From contig NZ_BCVC01000011.1 of NCBI RefSeq assembly GCF_001591545.1, positions 1-64,000 on the forward strand: a stretch of 64,000 nt of DNA, read 5' to 3'. This DNA comes from Lederbergia lenta NBRC 16444. Lineage in GTDB: Bacteria > Bacillota > Bacilli > Bacillales > Bacillaceae_C. The notes beneath the pieces were generated by a model. The model searched no databases. It was not told the DNA's origin and worked only from the letters and a program-made list of their open reading frames with translations. Shown piece after piece: positions 17,103 to 25,675 of this stretch; positions within the stretch are counted from its first letter, which is position 1; every line of letters begins with the position of its first letter. A program made the position numbers and the translations under genes.

Positions 17103-17134
17103 ATTATATTATAGTGGATAGAAGGGGAAGGTTG

Positions 17135-17425
17135 ATGAGAAAGACCTATGAATTTGAAGCAATCATACAGAAACTTGATGGAATGAATGCAGCAAATATT
17201 GAATTTCCTTATTTTATAGAAACTGAATTTGGAACGAAAGGCCAAGTGAAAGTGAAGGTCTGCTTTAAAGACTATGAGTATAGAGGCTCGCTCGCGAACA
17301 TGGGATTAGAATATCATTGTATTGGAGTAGTCCAGCGAGTTCGACAAGCAATTGGTAAACAACCAGGTGACAGAATAAAGGGAAGGATGTATCGCGATAC
17401 CGAGCCTAGGGGTAGATTTACCTGA
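17135..17425 (+). CDS. DUF1905 domain protein
   Basis: A 96-residue beta-barrel-like protein. The pattern YEFEAIIQKLDGMNAANIEFPYFIETEFGTKGQVKVKV is the DUF1905 signature (a start-to-core strand then F/Y-G-x-K-G-x-V-x-V), and the end has R-x-A-I-G-K-x-P-G-D. In other genomes this domain occurs alone or fused to a YdeI-like domain. Function unknown. ATG 17135 is used, with GAAGGGGAAGG just upstream. Confidence 0.8.
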   Translation: MRKTYEFEAIIQKLDGMNAANIEFPYFIETEFGTKGQVKVKVCFKDYEYRGSLANMGLEYHCIGVVQRVRQAIGKQPGDRIKGRMYRDTEPRGRFT

Positions 17426-17540
17426 AGAGTTTGCTATCATTTTAAACCAAAGTTAAGTTGCTTATCATTATTATAATAGCTTGTCTTACAGCTGACATAA
17501 GGCAAATGCTAAGAGTGCAGAGACAAAGCAAAGAAGATTA

Positions 17541-17583
17541 GAAAAGGCCATTCACTTGATAGAAAATAAAGTGAATAGCCCAT
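17541..17583 (-). terminator. Terminator of the ABC-2/TetR operon
   Basis: Minus-strand stem GGGCTATTCACTT/AAGTGAATGGCC followed by TTTTC. Confidence 0.75.
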
Positions 17584-17609
17584 TTTAATGCGGAAAAGAG
17601 ATCAAAGAT

Positions 17610-18257
17610 TTACCTAGGAGATAATCCACACATTAAAAATTGTATCGTTCTTTCCACTTCTACACATTCATCCCAACCATCCTCGGGAGCAATGACATAC
17701 TTGGTTGCGAAAAGACCAAGAGCTGTTGAAGCCGTTAATCGAATTACCGTCTCGCTAGGCAGATCAATGATTTGTTCCTTGGCTTGGTAATATTCAATGA
17801 TTTCCTTAAAGCGTGTTAAGACTCTAATGCCAATATGCTCAATAAACTGTTCTTTTAACTCAGCATGAAAAGGAATCTCTTGGATTAAAATACGAATGAT
17901 TGGCAAATTTTCTTGAAGAAACTTTGCACGATTTTCAAGCATTGCCCGTAAAAAATCCTCGAATTTTTCATAACGGTGATCTAATACTTTATTTAAATCC
18001 TTCATGATAATAGGGGCCATTAACTTTACCATCATTGGAGAAACGATCGACAATAGTAGATCTTTCTTCGTTTTATAATGTCTGAAAATCGTTCCTTCCG
18101 CTACTCCAGCTTTTTTTGCAATTTCACTTGTTGAAGTAGCAGCGAACCCTTTCTCGGCAAATGCTTCAGTTGCAGCGGCTAAAATGTTCTTTTGCTTTTC
18201 TGTTAAGCCATCTTCTTGGATGAATAATTCTTTTAAGTTCAGTTCTTGTTTAGACAT
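17610..18257 (-). CDS. TetR/AcrR family repressor
   Basis: A 215-residue regulator with an N-terminal helix-turn-helix (ILAAATEAFAEKGFAATSTSEIAKKAGVAEGTIFRHYKTK, residues about 25-65) and an all-helical ligand domain. It is the last gene of the minus-strand operon whose first two genes form an ABC-2 exporter. A perfect operator overlaps the promoter at the head of the operon (20089-20110), so autorepression and repression of the pump are likely. Similar in arrangement to B. subtilis YhgD-type regulators. Confidence 0.88.
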   Translation of the reverse strand: MSKQELNLKELFIQEDGLTEKQKNILAAATEAFAEKGFAATSTSEIAKKAGVAEGTIFRHYKTKKDLLLSIVSPMMVKLMAPIIMKDLNKVLDHRYEKFEDFLRAMLENRAKFLQENLPIIRILIQEIPFHAELKEQFIEHIGIRVLTRFKEIIEYYQAKEQIIDLPSETVIRLTASTALGLFATKYVIAPEDGWDECVEVERTIQFLMCGLSPR

Positions 18258-18319
18258 TTGAATCTCCTTTATGCCTTATATACTAATTAATATTAATACA
18301 TGATGCAATAGCATTCCTT

Positions 18320-19348
18320 TTATATCTTTCTATACTTCCGGAGTGCCAAGATATTTAATGTCATAAATAAAATAGAGAAGCCGATTAAAGCAAGGATATC
18401 TATATAGATATCTCCCCACCCATATCCTCTTACCATGACATTCCTTAATGCATCAGCAGCATAAAATAAAGGAGTGAATGGTCCGATCCAACTCAGCCAT
18501 TTAGAGATGGTTTCTAAATTAAATAATCCAGAAAAGAAAATCTGTGGGATAACAATAACTGGAATAAATTGCATCATTTGCAGTTCATTATTAGCAAAAG
18601 CAGATAATAAAATACCGAGTGTGAGAGCTGTTAAAGAGAGTAGTAAGGTAATCAGTAAGACATAAGCAAATGCACCCTCCATGGCCATCCCAAGCACATA
18701 AATGGCATACGCAGCAATGATTGTAGATTGAATCGTCGCAAAGATACCAAACCCAAGTACATAGCCAATTACGATTTCCCACCTTCGTAAAGGGCTAGAA
18801 AGGAGCCTTTCAAGGGTCCCAGTTGTGCGCTCGCGTAAAAATGAAACGCCAGCGATAAGAAATACAAAGAAGAAGACAAAGAATCCAAGCAACACAGGTC
18901 CGAAGTAATCAAATTGTCCTAATTTGCTAGAACCATGTAAATAGTCAATTTTCAAATTAGCGTTAGAATCATTTATTTGGCCCGCTGGTAAAGAAGTTTG
19001 CAACCATTGCAGTACAGACCCATTTACAGCTGGATCGCTACCTTCAAGAAAAATAGCTGGAGTCTGTTTTTCAAACATAAGATAGCCATCTAGGTCCTGA
19101 TTAGCTAAGTCTTTTTTTGCCTCGTTTACATTGCTGTATTCTGAAATTATTGCATTCTCGAAGCTTATCTGATCCGTAATTACTTCTGAGATATTGACTA
19201 ATCCAATTTTCGGAACGTAATCATCGCCATTAAATACTAAATGCATCATTGTTAAGACAAGGATGGGAGCGAATATAAGCAATCCCATTGTGCGTTTATC
19301 TCGCACGATTTGGCGTAGGATTCTTATAACTAAAGCAATAACTCTCAT
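18320..19348 (-). CDS. ABC-2 type permease
   Basis: A 342-residue permease with one N-terminal helix (MGLLIFAPILVLTMMHLVF), a long extracellular loop (about residues 40-150) and five C-terminal helices, the layout of YhfE/DrrB-like drug or lipid exporters. The motif SFLRERTTGTLERLLSSPLRRWEIVIGY is the conserved ABC2_membrane signature. The start overlaps the ATPase gene by four bases. Together they form a half-size exporter; substrate unknown. Confidence 0.9.
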   Translation of the reverse strand: MRVIALVIRILRQIVRDKRTMGLLIFAPILVLTMMHLVFNGDDYVPKIGLVNISEVITDQISFENAIISEYSNVNEAKKDLANQDLDGYLMFEKQTPAIFLEGSDPAVNGSVLQWLQTSLPAGQINDSNANLKIDYLHGSSKLGQFDYFGPVLLGFFVFFFVFLIAGVSFLRERTTGTLERLLSSPLRRWEIVIGYVLGFGIFATIQSTIIAAYAIYVLGMAMEGAFAYVLLITLLLSLTALTLGILLSAFANNELQMMQFIPVIVIPQIFFSGLFNLETISKWLSWIGPFTPLFYAADALRNVMVRGYGWGDIYIDILALIGFSILFMTLNILALRKYRKI

Positions 19349-20070
19349 GAGTGAGCACCTCCATAGATAAGAAAGGCTTCTTCAATTGAATCAGTATTTG
19401 TTTTTGTCTTAAGTTCATTTGGAGTTCCTACTGCAATAAGTCGTCCTTCACGCATAAGGGCTAATCGGTCACATTTATCCGCTTCATCCATGACATGAGT
19501 AGTCACAATTAGGGTCGTCCCTTTTTTCTTTAATTCATAAAAGGCATCCCAAATGCCTTTTCTTAAAACGGGATCGATGCCAACTGTAGGCTCATCTAGA
19601 ATCAACATCTCAGGCTCGTGAAGAAGTGCAATTGCCAGTGAAAGTCTTCTTTTCATGCCACCAGAGTAGTTAGAGACTAACTTAGTAAGATGATTTGAAA
19701 GTTGGACGAGCTCCATTACTTCTTTTATTCTTCGAGATTGTTTCACACCCTTTAGTCCATATAAAGTAGAGAAAAATTGTAGATTTTCCTTGGCGGACAG
19801 TTCTTCATATAAGGCATCAGATTGAGCCATATATCCAATTTTGTTTATGAGACTTAATGTTGGCATTTTTTCTTGGAAAATAAAATTTTCACCCGATGTA
19901 GGGGTATCTAGTCCAGATAACTGCTTTACTAATGTAGTTTTTCCAGCACCTGATGGTCCGAGAAGTCCAAATATTTCACCTTTGTTAATTTCCAAGTTAA
20001 TATCTTCTAATACTGCATGTTTACCGAAGTTCTTTGAGACATGCCGAATAGATACGCAAGTTTTTTTCAT
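19345..20070 (-). CDS. ABC-2 exporter ATP-binding protein
   Basis: A 241-residue ATPase: Walker A GPSGAGKTTL, signature YSGGMKRRLSLA, Walker B MLILDEPTVGIDP, switch H in TTHVMDEAD. It is the first gene of a three-gene operon (ATPase, permease, TetR). The promoter and operator are at 20089-20140. Confidence 0.92.
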   Translation of the reverse strand: MKKTCVSIRHVSKNFGKHAVLEDINLEINKGEIFGLLGPSGAGKTTLVKQLSGLDTPTSGENFIFQEKMPTLSLINKIGYMAQSDALYEELSAKENLQFFSTLYGLKGVKQSRRIKEVMELVQLSNHLTKLVSNYSGGMKRRLSLAIALLHEPEMLILDEPTVGIDPVLRKGIWDAFYELKKKGTTLIVTTHVMDEADKCDRLALMREGRLIAVGTPNELKTKTNTDSIEEAFLIYGGAHS

Positions 20071-20088
20071 TTAATTCACCCCTTTACA

Positions 20089-20110
20089 ATAGTGAGTAAT
20101 CACTCACTAT
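20089..20110 (-). promoter_or_regulatory. TetR operator, perfect inverted repeat
   Basis: ATAGTGAGT-AATC-ACTCACTAT: 9-bp perfect arms with a 4-bp centre, overlapping or directly following the -10 region. The GAGT/ACTC core resembles operators of TetR proteins such as QacR- or YhgD-type regulators. Probable site for the TetR protein encoded at the end of the operon. Confidence 0.85.
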
Positions 20111-20111
20111 T

Positions 20112-20140
20112 ATAATAAAGCCTATGCTATAATCTGTAAA
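20112..20140 (-). promoter_or_regulatory. Promoter of the ABC-2/TetR operon
   Basis: Minus strand TTTACA (20140-20135), 17 bases, TATTAT (20117-20112). An overlapping TATAAT at 20114-20109 is an alternative -10. Confidence 0.6.
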
Positions 20141-20244
20141 GTAGTGACTCAATGTTATCTTAACGCGAGAGTAATACTTGGATATATACTCTGATTGGCT
20201 TAATATAAAAGAATATTGTTAAAATAAAAGATGAGGTGAAGTTA

Positions 20245-20790
20245 ATGAAGATCGTTGCAATTGTTGGTAGTATACGGGAAGACTCTTATAATAAAAAGCT
20301 TGCTTCCTTTATGAAGGAGCATTTTAAAAATAGAGTGGAGATCGCAATTCTGCCGATTGAAGAGATTCCTATGTATAATCAAGATAATGAACTTATGCCT
20401 CCTGACATTGTAAAAGATATTAAAAGTAAAATTGCTGCTAGTGACGGGATGTTAATTGTAACACCTGAATATAATCATTCAATTCCCGGTGTGTTGAAAA
20501 ATGCAATTGACTGGTTTTCCAGGGTAGACAAAGTAATGCATAACAAGCCAGTAATGATTGTTGGTGGGAGTGGTGGAGCATTAGGAACAGTACGTGCGCA
20601 AATGCAACTTCGGCAAATCTTGAACGCGCCGGGAGTATCAGCACTTACATTACCAGGTAATGAGGTATTTATCGGATCAGTTCATGAAAAGATTGATGAA
20701 TCTGGGGACCTAATTCACGAACCTACTATCGAATTTTTGGATACAGTTATGGAAAAATTTATGGATTGGATTCAAAATAATAATAAATGA
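20245..20790 (+). CDS. NADPH-dependent FMN reductase family protein
   Basis: A 181-residue flavodoxin-fold protein. The phosphate-binding loop is GSIREDSYNKKL near residue 10, and the family motif TPEYNHSIPGVLKNAIDW is near residue 70, followed by GGSGGALGTVRAQMQLRQ. Related enzymes reduce quinones, azo dyes or chromate with NAD(P)H and FMN. ATG 20245 has GAGGTG six bases upstream. Transcribed alone, divergent from the ABC-2 operon. Confidence 0.9.
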   Translation: MKIVAIVGSIREDSYNKKLASFMKEHFKNRVEIAILPIEEIPMYNQDNELMPPDIVKDIKSKIAASDGMLIVTPEYNHSIPGVLKNAIDWFSRVDKVMHNKPVMIVGGSGGALGTVRAQMQLRQILNAPGVSALTLPGNEVFIGSVHEKIDESGDLIHEPTIEFLDTVMEKFMDWIQNNNK

Positions 20791-20797
20791 TTATATG

Positions 20798-20834
20798 AAA
20801 GCATGCAGCATATCTGTGTGCTTTATTTTTTGTT
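20798..20834 (+). terminator. Terminator of the FMN reductase gene
   Basis: Stem AAAGCATGCA/TGTGTGCTTT with wobble pairs, followed by ATTTTTTG. Confidence 0.6.
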
Positions 20835-20854
20835 TAAAATCTTTTCACATAGCC

Positions 20855-21324
20855 TTACTTCACAGTAATTTCAGTCAGCTCATCATTGATAGCAAATATT
20901 TTCACGTTGCATTCTCTATGCCGAATCCACCCAAACAATTTAAATATTTTTCAGGGTAATTTTCAGCATCGTATTTTGTTTCAAAAGCACCGACTCTGTC
21001 TGCTTCCATATATTCCCTATTCACTATTCTCTTCTCCTTATTTAGTTCGTACTGATATGTTTTTCACGAAGAATCTCTTTAGGATCACACGAATCAGCTG
21101 AAAGCTCCTGCTTGATAAAAGAGTCAAATTGGTCCTGTTTTATGTCGTACACCATTTTAATTATTTTTAAAAATAATAATTTCTCATTTAGATTATTAGA
21201 GAGTTGGGATGTATGCTCTCCATTTGAATCGGCTTTAAATCTGTTATGCAGAAAGCTTAGCGTCCGTTTATTCGAAAATAGATTGGGTAAAATATAATGT
21301 AGGTCATCTTTCAGGAGGGAATAG
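20855..21324 (-). pseudogene. Decayed gene remnant, unknown family
   Basis: Minus-strand translation gives protein-like sequence in three successive frames: from LKDDLHYILPNLFSNKR to KEILREKH, then, after a frameshift near 21052, QYELNKEKRIVNREYMEADR to LNCLGGFGIE, then, after a second shift near 20905, VKIFAINDELTEITVK and a stop at 20855. The upstream end runs into the start region of the copper-storage gene without a start codon, so the 5' end is also lost. I do not recognise the family. Two frameshifts plus 5' truncation indicate a dead gene. Confidence 0.6.
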
Positions 21325-21326
21325 GA

Positions 21327-21650
21327 ATGAATGCAACATATGAGTCATGCATAAAGGCTTGCCTAGAATGTCTGGAAGCATGTAATCATTGCTTTGACGC
21401 ATGTTTACAAGAAGATGTTAAAATGATGGCGGACTGTATTCGGATGGACAGAGATTGTGCGGAAATATGCGCATTTGCAGTAAAAGCCATGCAAACAAAC
21501 AGTCCATTTGTAAAGGAAATATGCCAATTATGTGCCGATATTTGTGACGCATGTGGGAACGAATGTAAAAAGCATGATCACAATCATTGTCAGCGCTGTG
21601 CTGAAGCTTGTTTCAAATGTGCGGAGGAATGCCGGAAGATGGTAGCTTAA
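21327..21650 (+). CDS. Cytosolic copper storage protein, Csp3 family (DUF326)
   Basis: A 107-residue four-helix bundle with 19 cysteines, mostly in C-x3-C, C-x2-C and C-x6-C spacings pointing into the bundle core (ACLECLEACNHCFDAC; CQLCADICDACGNEC). No signal peptide, so it belongs to the cytosolic Csp3 branch, like B. subtilis YhjQ, which stores many Cu(I) ions. His-rich KKHDHNHC near residue 82 may help metal entry. AGGAGGG precedes the ATG. Confidence 0.92.
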   Translation: MNATYESCIKACLECLEACNHCFDACLQEDVKMMADCIRMDRDCAEICAFAVKAMQTNSPFVKEICQLCADICDACGNECKKHDHNHCQRCAEACFKCAEECRKMVA

Positions 21651-21681
21651 TTATTTCTAAATATATATATGTAAAAGGTAG

Positions 21682-21727
21682 TACTTGTTTTTCACTGATA
21701 TTAATAGTGGAAAACAAGTATTTTTTT
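21682..21727 (+). terminator. Terminator of the copper storage gene
   Basis: Stem ACTTGTTTTTCACT with AGTGGAAAACAAGT followed by ATTTTTTT. Confidence 0.85.
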
Positions 21728-21781
21728 GTTTAGTACCTACTAGTAAAAATAACCAAAACTATAGGAAATAACAATCTTATC

Positions 21782-21810
21782 TTTACAATCTATTAATATC
21801 CCATTAATAA
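21782..21810 (+). promoter_or_regulatory. Promoter with PhoP-like direct repeats before the phosphonate operon
   Basis: TTTACA, 17 bases, TAATAA makes a SigA-type promoter. The same stretch holds three hexamers at exact 11-base spacing: TTTACA (21782), TTAATA (21793) and TTAATA (21804). PhoP boxes in B. subtilis are TT(A/C/T)ACA repeats with about five bases between; the last two units miss the C. Suggestive, not proven. Confidence 0.4.
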
Positions 21811-21862
21811 TCGCCCTGTACAATAAATCTACAACCGCAGGAAAGAAAGGGGAAAAAGATTA

Positions 21863-22921
21863 GTGGCTAAAAAAATGATGTTTTTTATGATTACTTGTGT
21901 ATTGCTTTTATCTGCATGTTCATTTAGCGAAGATAAATCGGTAAGTGCCGGAGAAGGACCGGCTGGTGAGTTAACAGTTTATACAGCTATTGAAGAAGAA
22001 CTCATCCCACTATATCTAGAGTCGTTTAAAGAAAAGTATCCAGATATTGATCTGAAAATTGTTAGAGATTCCACGGGTATCATGACCGCGAAACTTCTAG
22101 CGGAGGGTGAAAACACAGAAGCCGATGTTATTTGGGGACTTGCAGCTTCAAGTTTACTCACACTAGATAATAAAGATATGTTAAAAGAATATTCACCAAA
22201 AGGTGCTGAAAATATTAAGGAGGCCTTTAAGGATAAAAATGATCCACTTAAATGGACCGGGAATGCGGCATACATGACAGGTATTGTTGTCAATACAACA
22301 GAACTGAAAAAGATGGAACTACCTATACCAAAAACGTACGAGGATTTACTAAATCCTGAATATAAGGGATTGCTTGTTATGCCCCACCCTGCGTCAAGTG
22401 GTACCGGCTATTTAACCGTGAATGCTTGGCTACAAATGATGGGAGAAGCGGAAGGATGGGCATATATGGATAAGCTTCATCGCAATATTGGTACATACAC
22501 TCATTCTGGTTCAAAACCGGCAAAGATGGCTGCAACAGGTGAATTTCCGATTGCTCTTACTCTCGTCTATACAGCTGTTCAAATGAAGGAATCAGGAGCG
22601 CCCGTTGAAATTGTATTACCAGAAGAAGGGCTTGGATGGGATGTAGAAGCAAATGCGCTAATTAATAAAAGTAATCAAGAAAGTGAAGAGCTAGCAAAAG
22701 TCTTTCTTGACTGGGCAATTGAAGAGCAAGTCATGAAAAAGTATTTTGAAGCAAATGGACATACAACAGGAAATAGCCAATTTGAAAAATCTAATTTTTT
22801 CCCAGAAAATATTGAAGAACAGATTTATAAAGATAATGACTTATATTGGGCAGCGGAAAATCGTGACTCTATCTTAAAAGAATGGGAAAAGAAATATGGT
22901 TCAAAAGCGGAAGTCGAATAA
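21863..22921 (+). CDS. phnS: 2-aminoethylphosphonate ABC transporter substrate-binding lipoprotein
   Basis: Extracytoplasmic binding protein of 352 residues. The lipobox LLLSAC places the acylated Cys near residue 19; the mature part has the iron/AEP-binding class fold (ELTVYTAIEEELIPLYLESF, ADVIWGLAASS, NAAYMTGIVVNTT, HPASSGTGYL). Related to ferric-ion binding proteins, but linkage to PhnX and PhnW points to 2-aminoethylphosphonate. GTG start, AAAGGGG upstream. First gene of a five-gene operon. Confidence 0.9.
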   Translation: MAKKMMFFMITCVLLLSACSFSEDKSVSAGEGPAGELTVYTAIEEELIPLYLESFKEKYPDIDLKIVRDSTGIMTAKLLAEGENTEADVIWGLAASSLLTLDNKDMLKEYSPKGAENIKEAFKDKNDPLKWTGNAAYMTGIVVNTTELKKMELPIPKTYEDLLNPEYKGLLVMPHPASSGTGYLTVNAWLQMMGEAEGWAYMDKLHRNIGTYTHSGSKPAKMAATGEFPIALTLVYTAVQMKESGAPVEIVLPEEGLGWDVEANALINKSNQESEELAKVFLDWAIEEQVMKKYFEANGHTTGNSQFEKSNFFPENIEEQIYKDNDLYWAAENRDSILKEWEKKYGSKAEVE

Positions 22922-22937
22922 AGAGGGAGAGATAGTG

Positions 22938-23939
22938 ATGGCGAAGCCGCTACGTATTGATTCAGTAATGAAAAAGTATGGAAATACAACGGCGTTAACA
23001 GAAATACAACTGGATATACAAAAAGGAGAGTTTGTCAGTTTACTTGGCCCAAGCGGGTGTGGGAAGTCAACATTGCTTCGAATTATTGCTGGTCTTGACG
23101 CTCCAACAGCTGGTAAGATCCGTATGAATCAAGTGGATGTAACAACAAACTCTCCGGCATCAAGAAATATTGGAATGGTTTTTCAGTCATATGCGCTTTT
23201 TCCAAATATGACCGTGAAAAAAAATATTGAATTTGCTCTCAAACCGAAGAAATTATCACGAAAGGCAATAAACCAAAAGGCAGAGCGAATGCTTAAAATA
23301 GTTGGGTTATCTGATCTATCACAAAGGTTTCCTCAACAATTGTCTGGAGGACAGCAACAAAGGGTGGCATTAGCAAGAGCACTGGTTACAGAACCAGACT
23401 TTTTATTACTCGATGAGCCGCTATCAGCATTGGATGCCAATGTCCGTCATCAGCTCCAACAGGAAATATGCCGCATACACAATGAACTAGGAATGACGAC
23501 AATTATGGTTACGCATGATCAGGAGGAAGCGTTGACGATGGCAGATCGAATTGCTGTGATGCATAATGGCCAGATCGTTCAGTATGATACACCGCAAAAT
23601 ATTTATCATTACCCAGCAAATTCATTTGTTGCTTCTTTTATAGGCACGTCAAATCGTATCGAGAAAGGCGGAAAAACACTCATTGTTCGTCCGGAACAAT
23701 TTTATATATCGAATGAGTGGTCTGGCGTGGAAACAACTATAGAATCAATGATGTTCAAAGGAGCATTTTACCGGCTAGATGTGAATGTCATTGACAAGAC
23801 GTCATCGTATTTGGCTAAGAAATTTATCGTGGACCTTCCCTCAAGTACAGTAGATGTGGAAGAGATTCAGCCTGGTAAACGATTATATCTGTCATTACAT
23901 CAATCTAGCCTTACTTCTTTGAAGGAATTAGTCATATGA
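22938..23939 (+). CDS. phnT: 2-aminoethylphosphonate ABC transporter ATP-binding protein
   Basis: A 333-residue importer ATPase: Walker A GPSGCGKST, Q-loop FQSYALFPNMTV, signature LSGGQQQRVALARAL, Walker B FLLLDEPLSALD, H-loop VTHDQEEALTMADR, then a C-terminal TOBE-like regulatory part (LIVRPEQFYI). ATG 22938 is chosen because GAGGGAGAG is upstream; it starts 16 bases past phnS. Overlaps the permease gene by four bases. Confidence 0.92.
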   Translation: MAKPLRIDSVMKKYGNTTALTEIQLDIQKGEFVSLLGPSGCGKSTLLRIIAGLDAPTAGKIRMNQVDVTTNSPASRNIGMVFQSYALFPNMTVKKNIEFALKPKKLSRKAINQKAERMLKIVGLSDLSQRFPQQLSGGQQQRVALARALVTEPDFLLLDEPLSALDANVRHQLQQEICRIHNELGMTTIMVTHDQEEALTMADRIAVMHNGQIVQYDTPQNIYHYPANSFVASFIGTSNRIEKGGKTLIVRPEQFYISNEWSGVETTIESMMFKGAFYRLDVNVIDKTSSYLAKKFIVDLPSSTVDVEEIQPGKRLYLSLHQSSLTSLKELVI

Positions 23940-25675
23940 TGTCGGTATTATCGCATGCGAAGGTGAGGAGAGGAACAGTTTCACTATATCGTCCACTCCA
24001 AATTACAATTATTTTTGTATCATTTGTCATTCTACTGATTTTACCGGTGTTATCACTTTTTTCGGAGGCTGTGAAAAATCCAGATGGTACATGGGCGGGA
24101 TTCGGTCAGATTGTTAATTATTTAAAAAATCCCGCGTTACTGCAAAGCATACAACATTCTCTGACAATCGCATCATGGACAACAGTGTGCGCGCTCTCAC
24201 TTGGTTTTTTATATGCTTTTACTATATCGCGCACAAATGTAAAGGGAAGAAGATGGTTGCTTGCCTTTGCGATGCTTCCCTTATTTGCACCAACGATGAT
24301 GCACGGTATTGGGCTTATTTATTTATTTGGTCGGCAGGGGATTGTGACGACAGGCTTATTTGGATTGTTACCGGGAATAGACATTGGGTTATACGGACCG
24401 ACTGGTATCATTATCGCAGAAACAATTTATACATTTCCCCAAGTCGTTTTACTATTGTATGTGGCGTTGCGCCAATCGGATCAAGGTCTTTATGATGCGG
24501 CAAAGACGATGGGAATTAGTCCAATCGGTCGATTAGCAGGTATTACATTGCCAAGCATTAGGCTTGCTCTCATTAGTGCTGGGATGGTGGCATTTACCCT
24601 CAGCTTTACCGATTATGGGGCACCTAAACTCGTAGGTGGTCAATACAATGTTTTGGCTACAGATGTGTATAAACAAGTAGTTGGCCAACAAAACTTTTCC
24701 CTTGGTGCCATCGTTGGTATATTGCTAATGATCCCAGCATTGGTCGCATTTGTAGTGGACCAAGCTGTTTCGCAAAAACCGACATTTCAATTGAACGCGA
24801 AGGCGAAGCCACTTGAAACAAGTAAACACAAAGTTCGTGATCTATTATTTGGCGGCTTTGCCTATGGAACTTCCTTTATCATTTTAGGTTTGTTTGTAAT
24901 GATAGCATTTGCTTCGGTGACGCCGATTTGGCCATATTCACTTGGTTTTACATTGGAGCGTTTTACTTTTAACAGCTACACAGGCGATGGATTCAATGTT
25001 TTCTTTAATAGTTTGTTCGCATCTCTTGGGACAGCAATAATTGGTACGATATTCGCTTTTTTATTTGCTTATTGGCTGCAAAATGGGACTTTTTCCCGTC
25101 GGCTGCAAAACATGGGTCATTTTATGAGTTTGCTTCCGATGGCTGTACCTGGACTGGTAATCGGAATTAGTTATGTACTGTTTTTTAGTAAACCTGAGTG
25201 GTCATTTTTCCATATAAAAGTTCCAAACTTATTACACAATCTATATGGAACAATAGCGATTATCATCGTATCATCGATTCTTCATTTTTTCTCTGTTACA
25301 TATATGACTGCAAGGACAGCAATTAAAAAGCTAGATATGGAATGTGAACAAGCGGCTAAAACCTTTGGGATTGGACGGATTACTGTATTCTTTCATTACA
25401 TCATTCCGTCTTGTGCACCAGCATTATTAGAAATGGCCATGTATTTCTTTGTTAATTCAATGGTTACTATCTCGGCCGTTATCTTTTTATATACACCAGA
25501 TACAAAGACTGCAGCGGTCTCTATTGTTAGTTTGGATGATGCAGGGAATATTGAATCAGCAGCGGCAATGGGAATGCTTATCGTGCTCGTTAATATTATT
25601 ATCAGAGTAGGATATGAAGGCATTCTGCATTTTAATAGTAAAAGATTAAATAGAAAAGGAGAGGTTTCGTCATGA
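23936..25675 (+). CDS. 2-aminoethylphosphonate ABC transporter permease (two-domain)
   Basis: A 579-residue permease with about twelve membrane helices arranged as two homologous halves, each with an EAA loop: DAAKTMGISPIGRLAGITLP near residue 190 and QAAKTFGIGRITVFFHYIIP near 475. It corresponds to a fusion of PhnU and PhnV, as in FbpB-type iron permeases. Overlaps its neighbours by four bases on both sides. Confidence 0.9.
   Translation: MMSVLSHAKVRRGTVSLYRPLQITIIFVSFVILLILPVLSLFSEAVKNPDGTWAGFGQIVNYLKNPALLQSIQHSLTIASWTTVCALSLGFLYAFTISRTNVKGRRWLLAFAMLPLFAPTMMHGIGLIYLFGRQGIVTTGLFGLLPGIDIGLYGPTGIIIAETIYTFPQVVLLLYVALRQSDQGLYDAAKTMGISPIGRLAGITLPSIRLALISAGMVAFTLSFTDYGAPKLVGGQYNVLATDVYKQVVGQQNFSLGAIVGILLMIPALVAFVVDQAVSQKPTFQLNAKAKPLETSKHKVRDLLFGGFAYGTSFIILGLFVMIAFASVTPIWPYSLGFTLERFTFNSYTGDGFNVFFNSLFASLGTAIIGTIFAFLFAYWLQNGTFSRRLQNMGHFMSLLPMAVPGLVIGISYVLFFSKPEWSFFHIKVPNLLHNLYGTIAIIIVSSILHFFSVTYMTARTAIKKLDMECEQAAKTFGIGRITVFFHYIIPSCAPALLEMAMYFFVNSMVTISAVIFLYTPDTKTAAVSIVSLDDAGNIESAAAMGMLIVLVNIIIRVGYEGILHFNSKRLNRKGEVSS

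Noticed and set aside
20886-21297. Two plus-strand frames between the FMN reductase and copper-storage genes.
   Set aside because: They run antisense to the remnant on the minus strand and have neither ribosome sites nor recognisable content.
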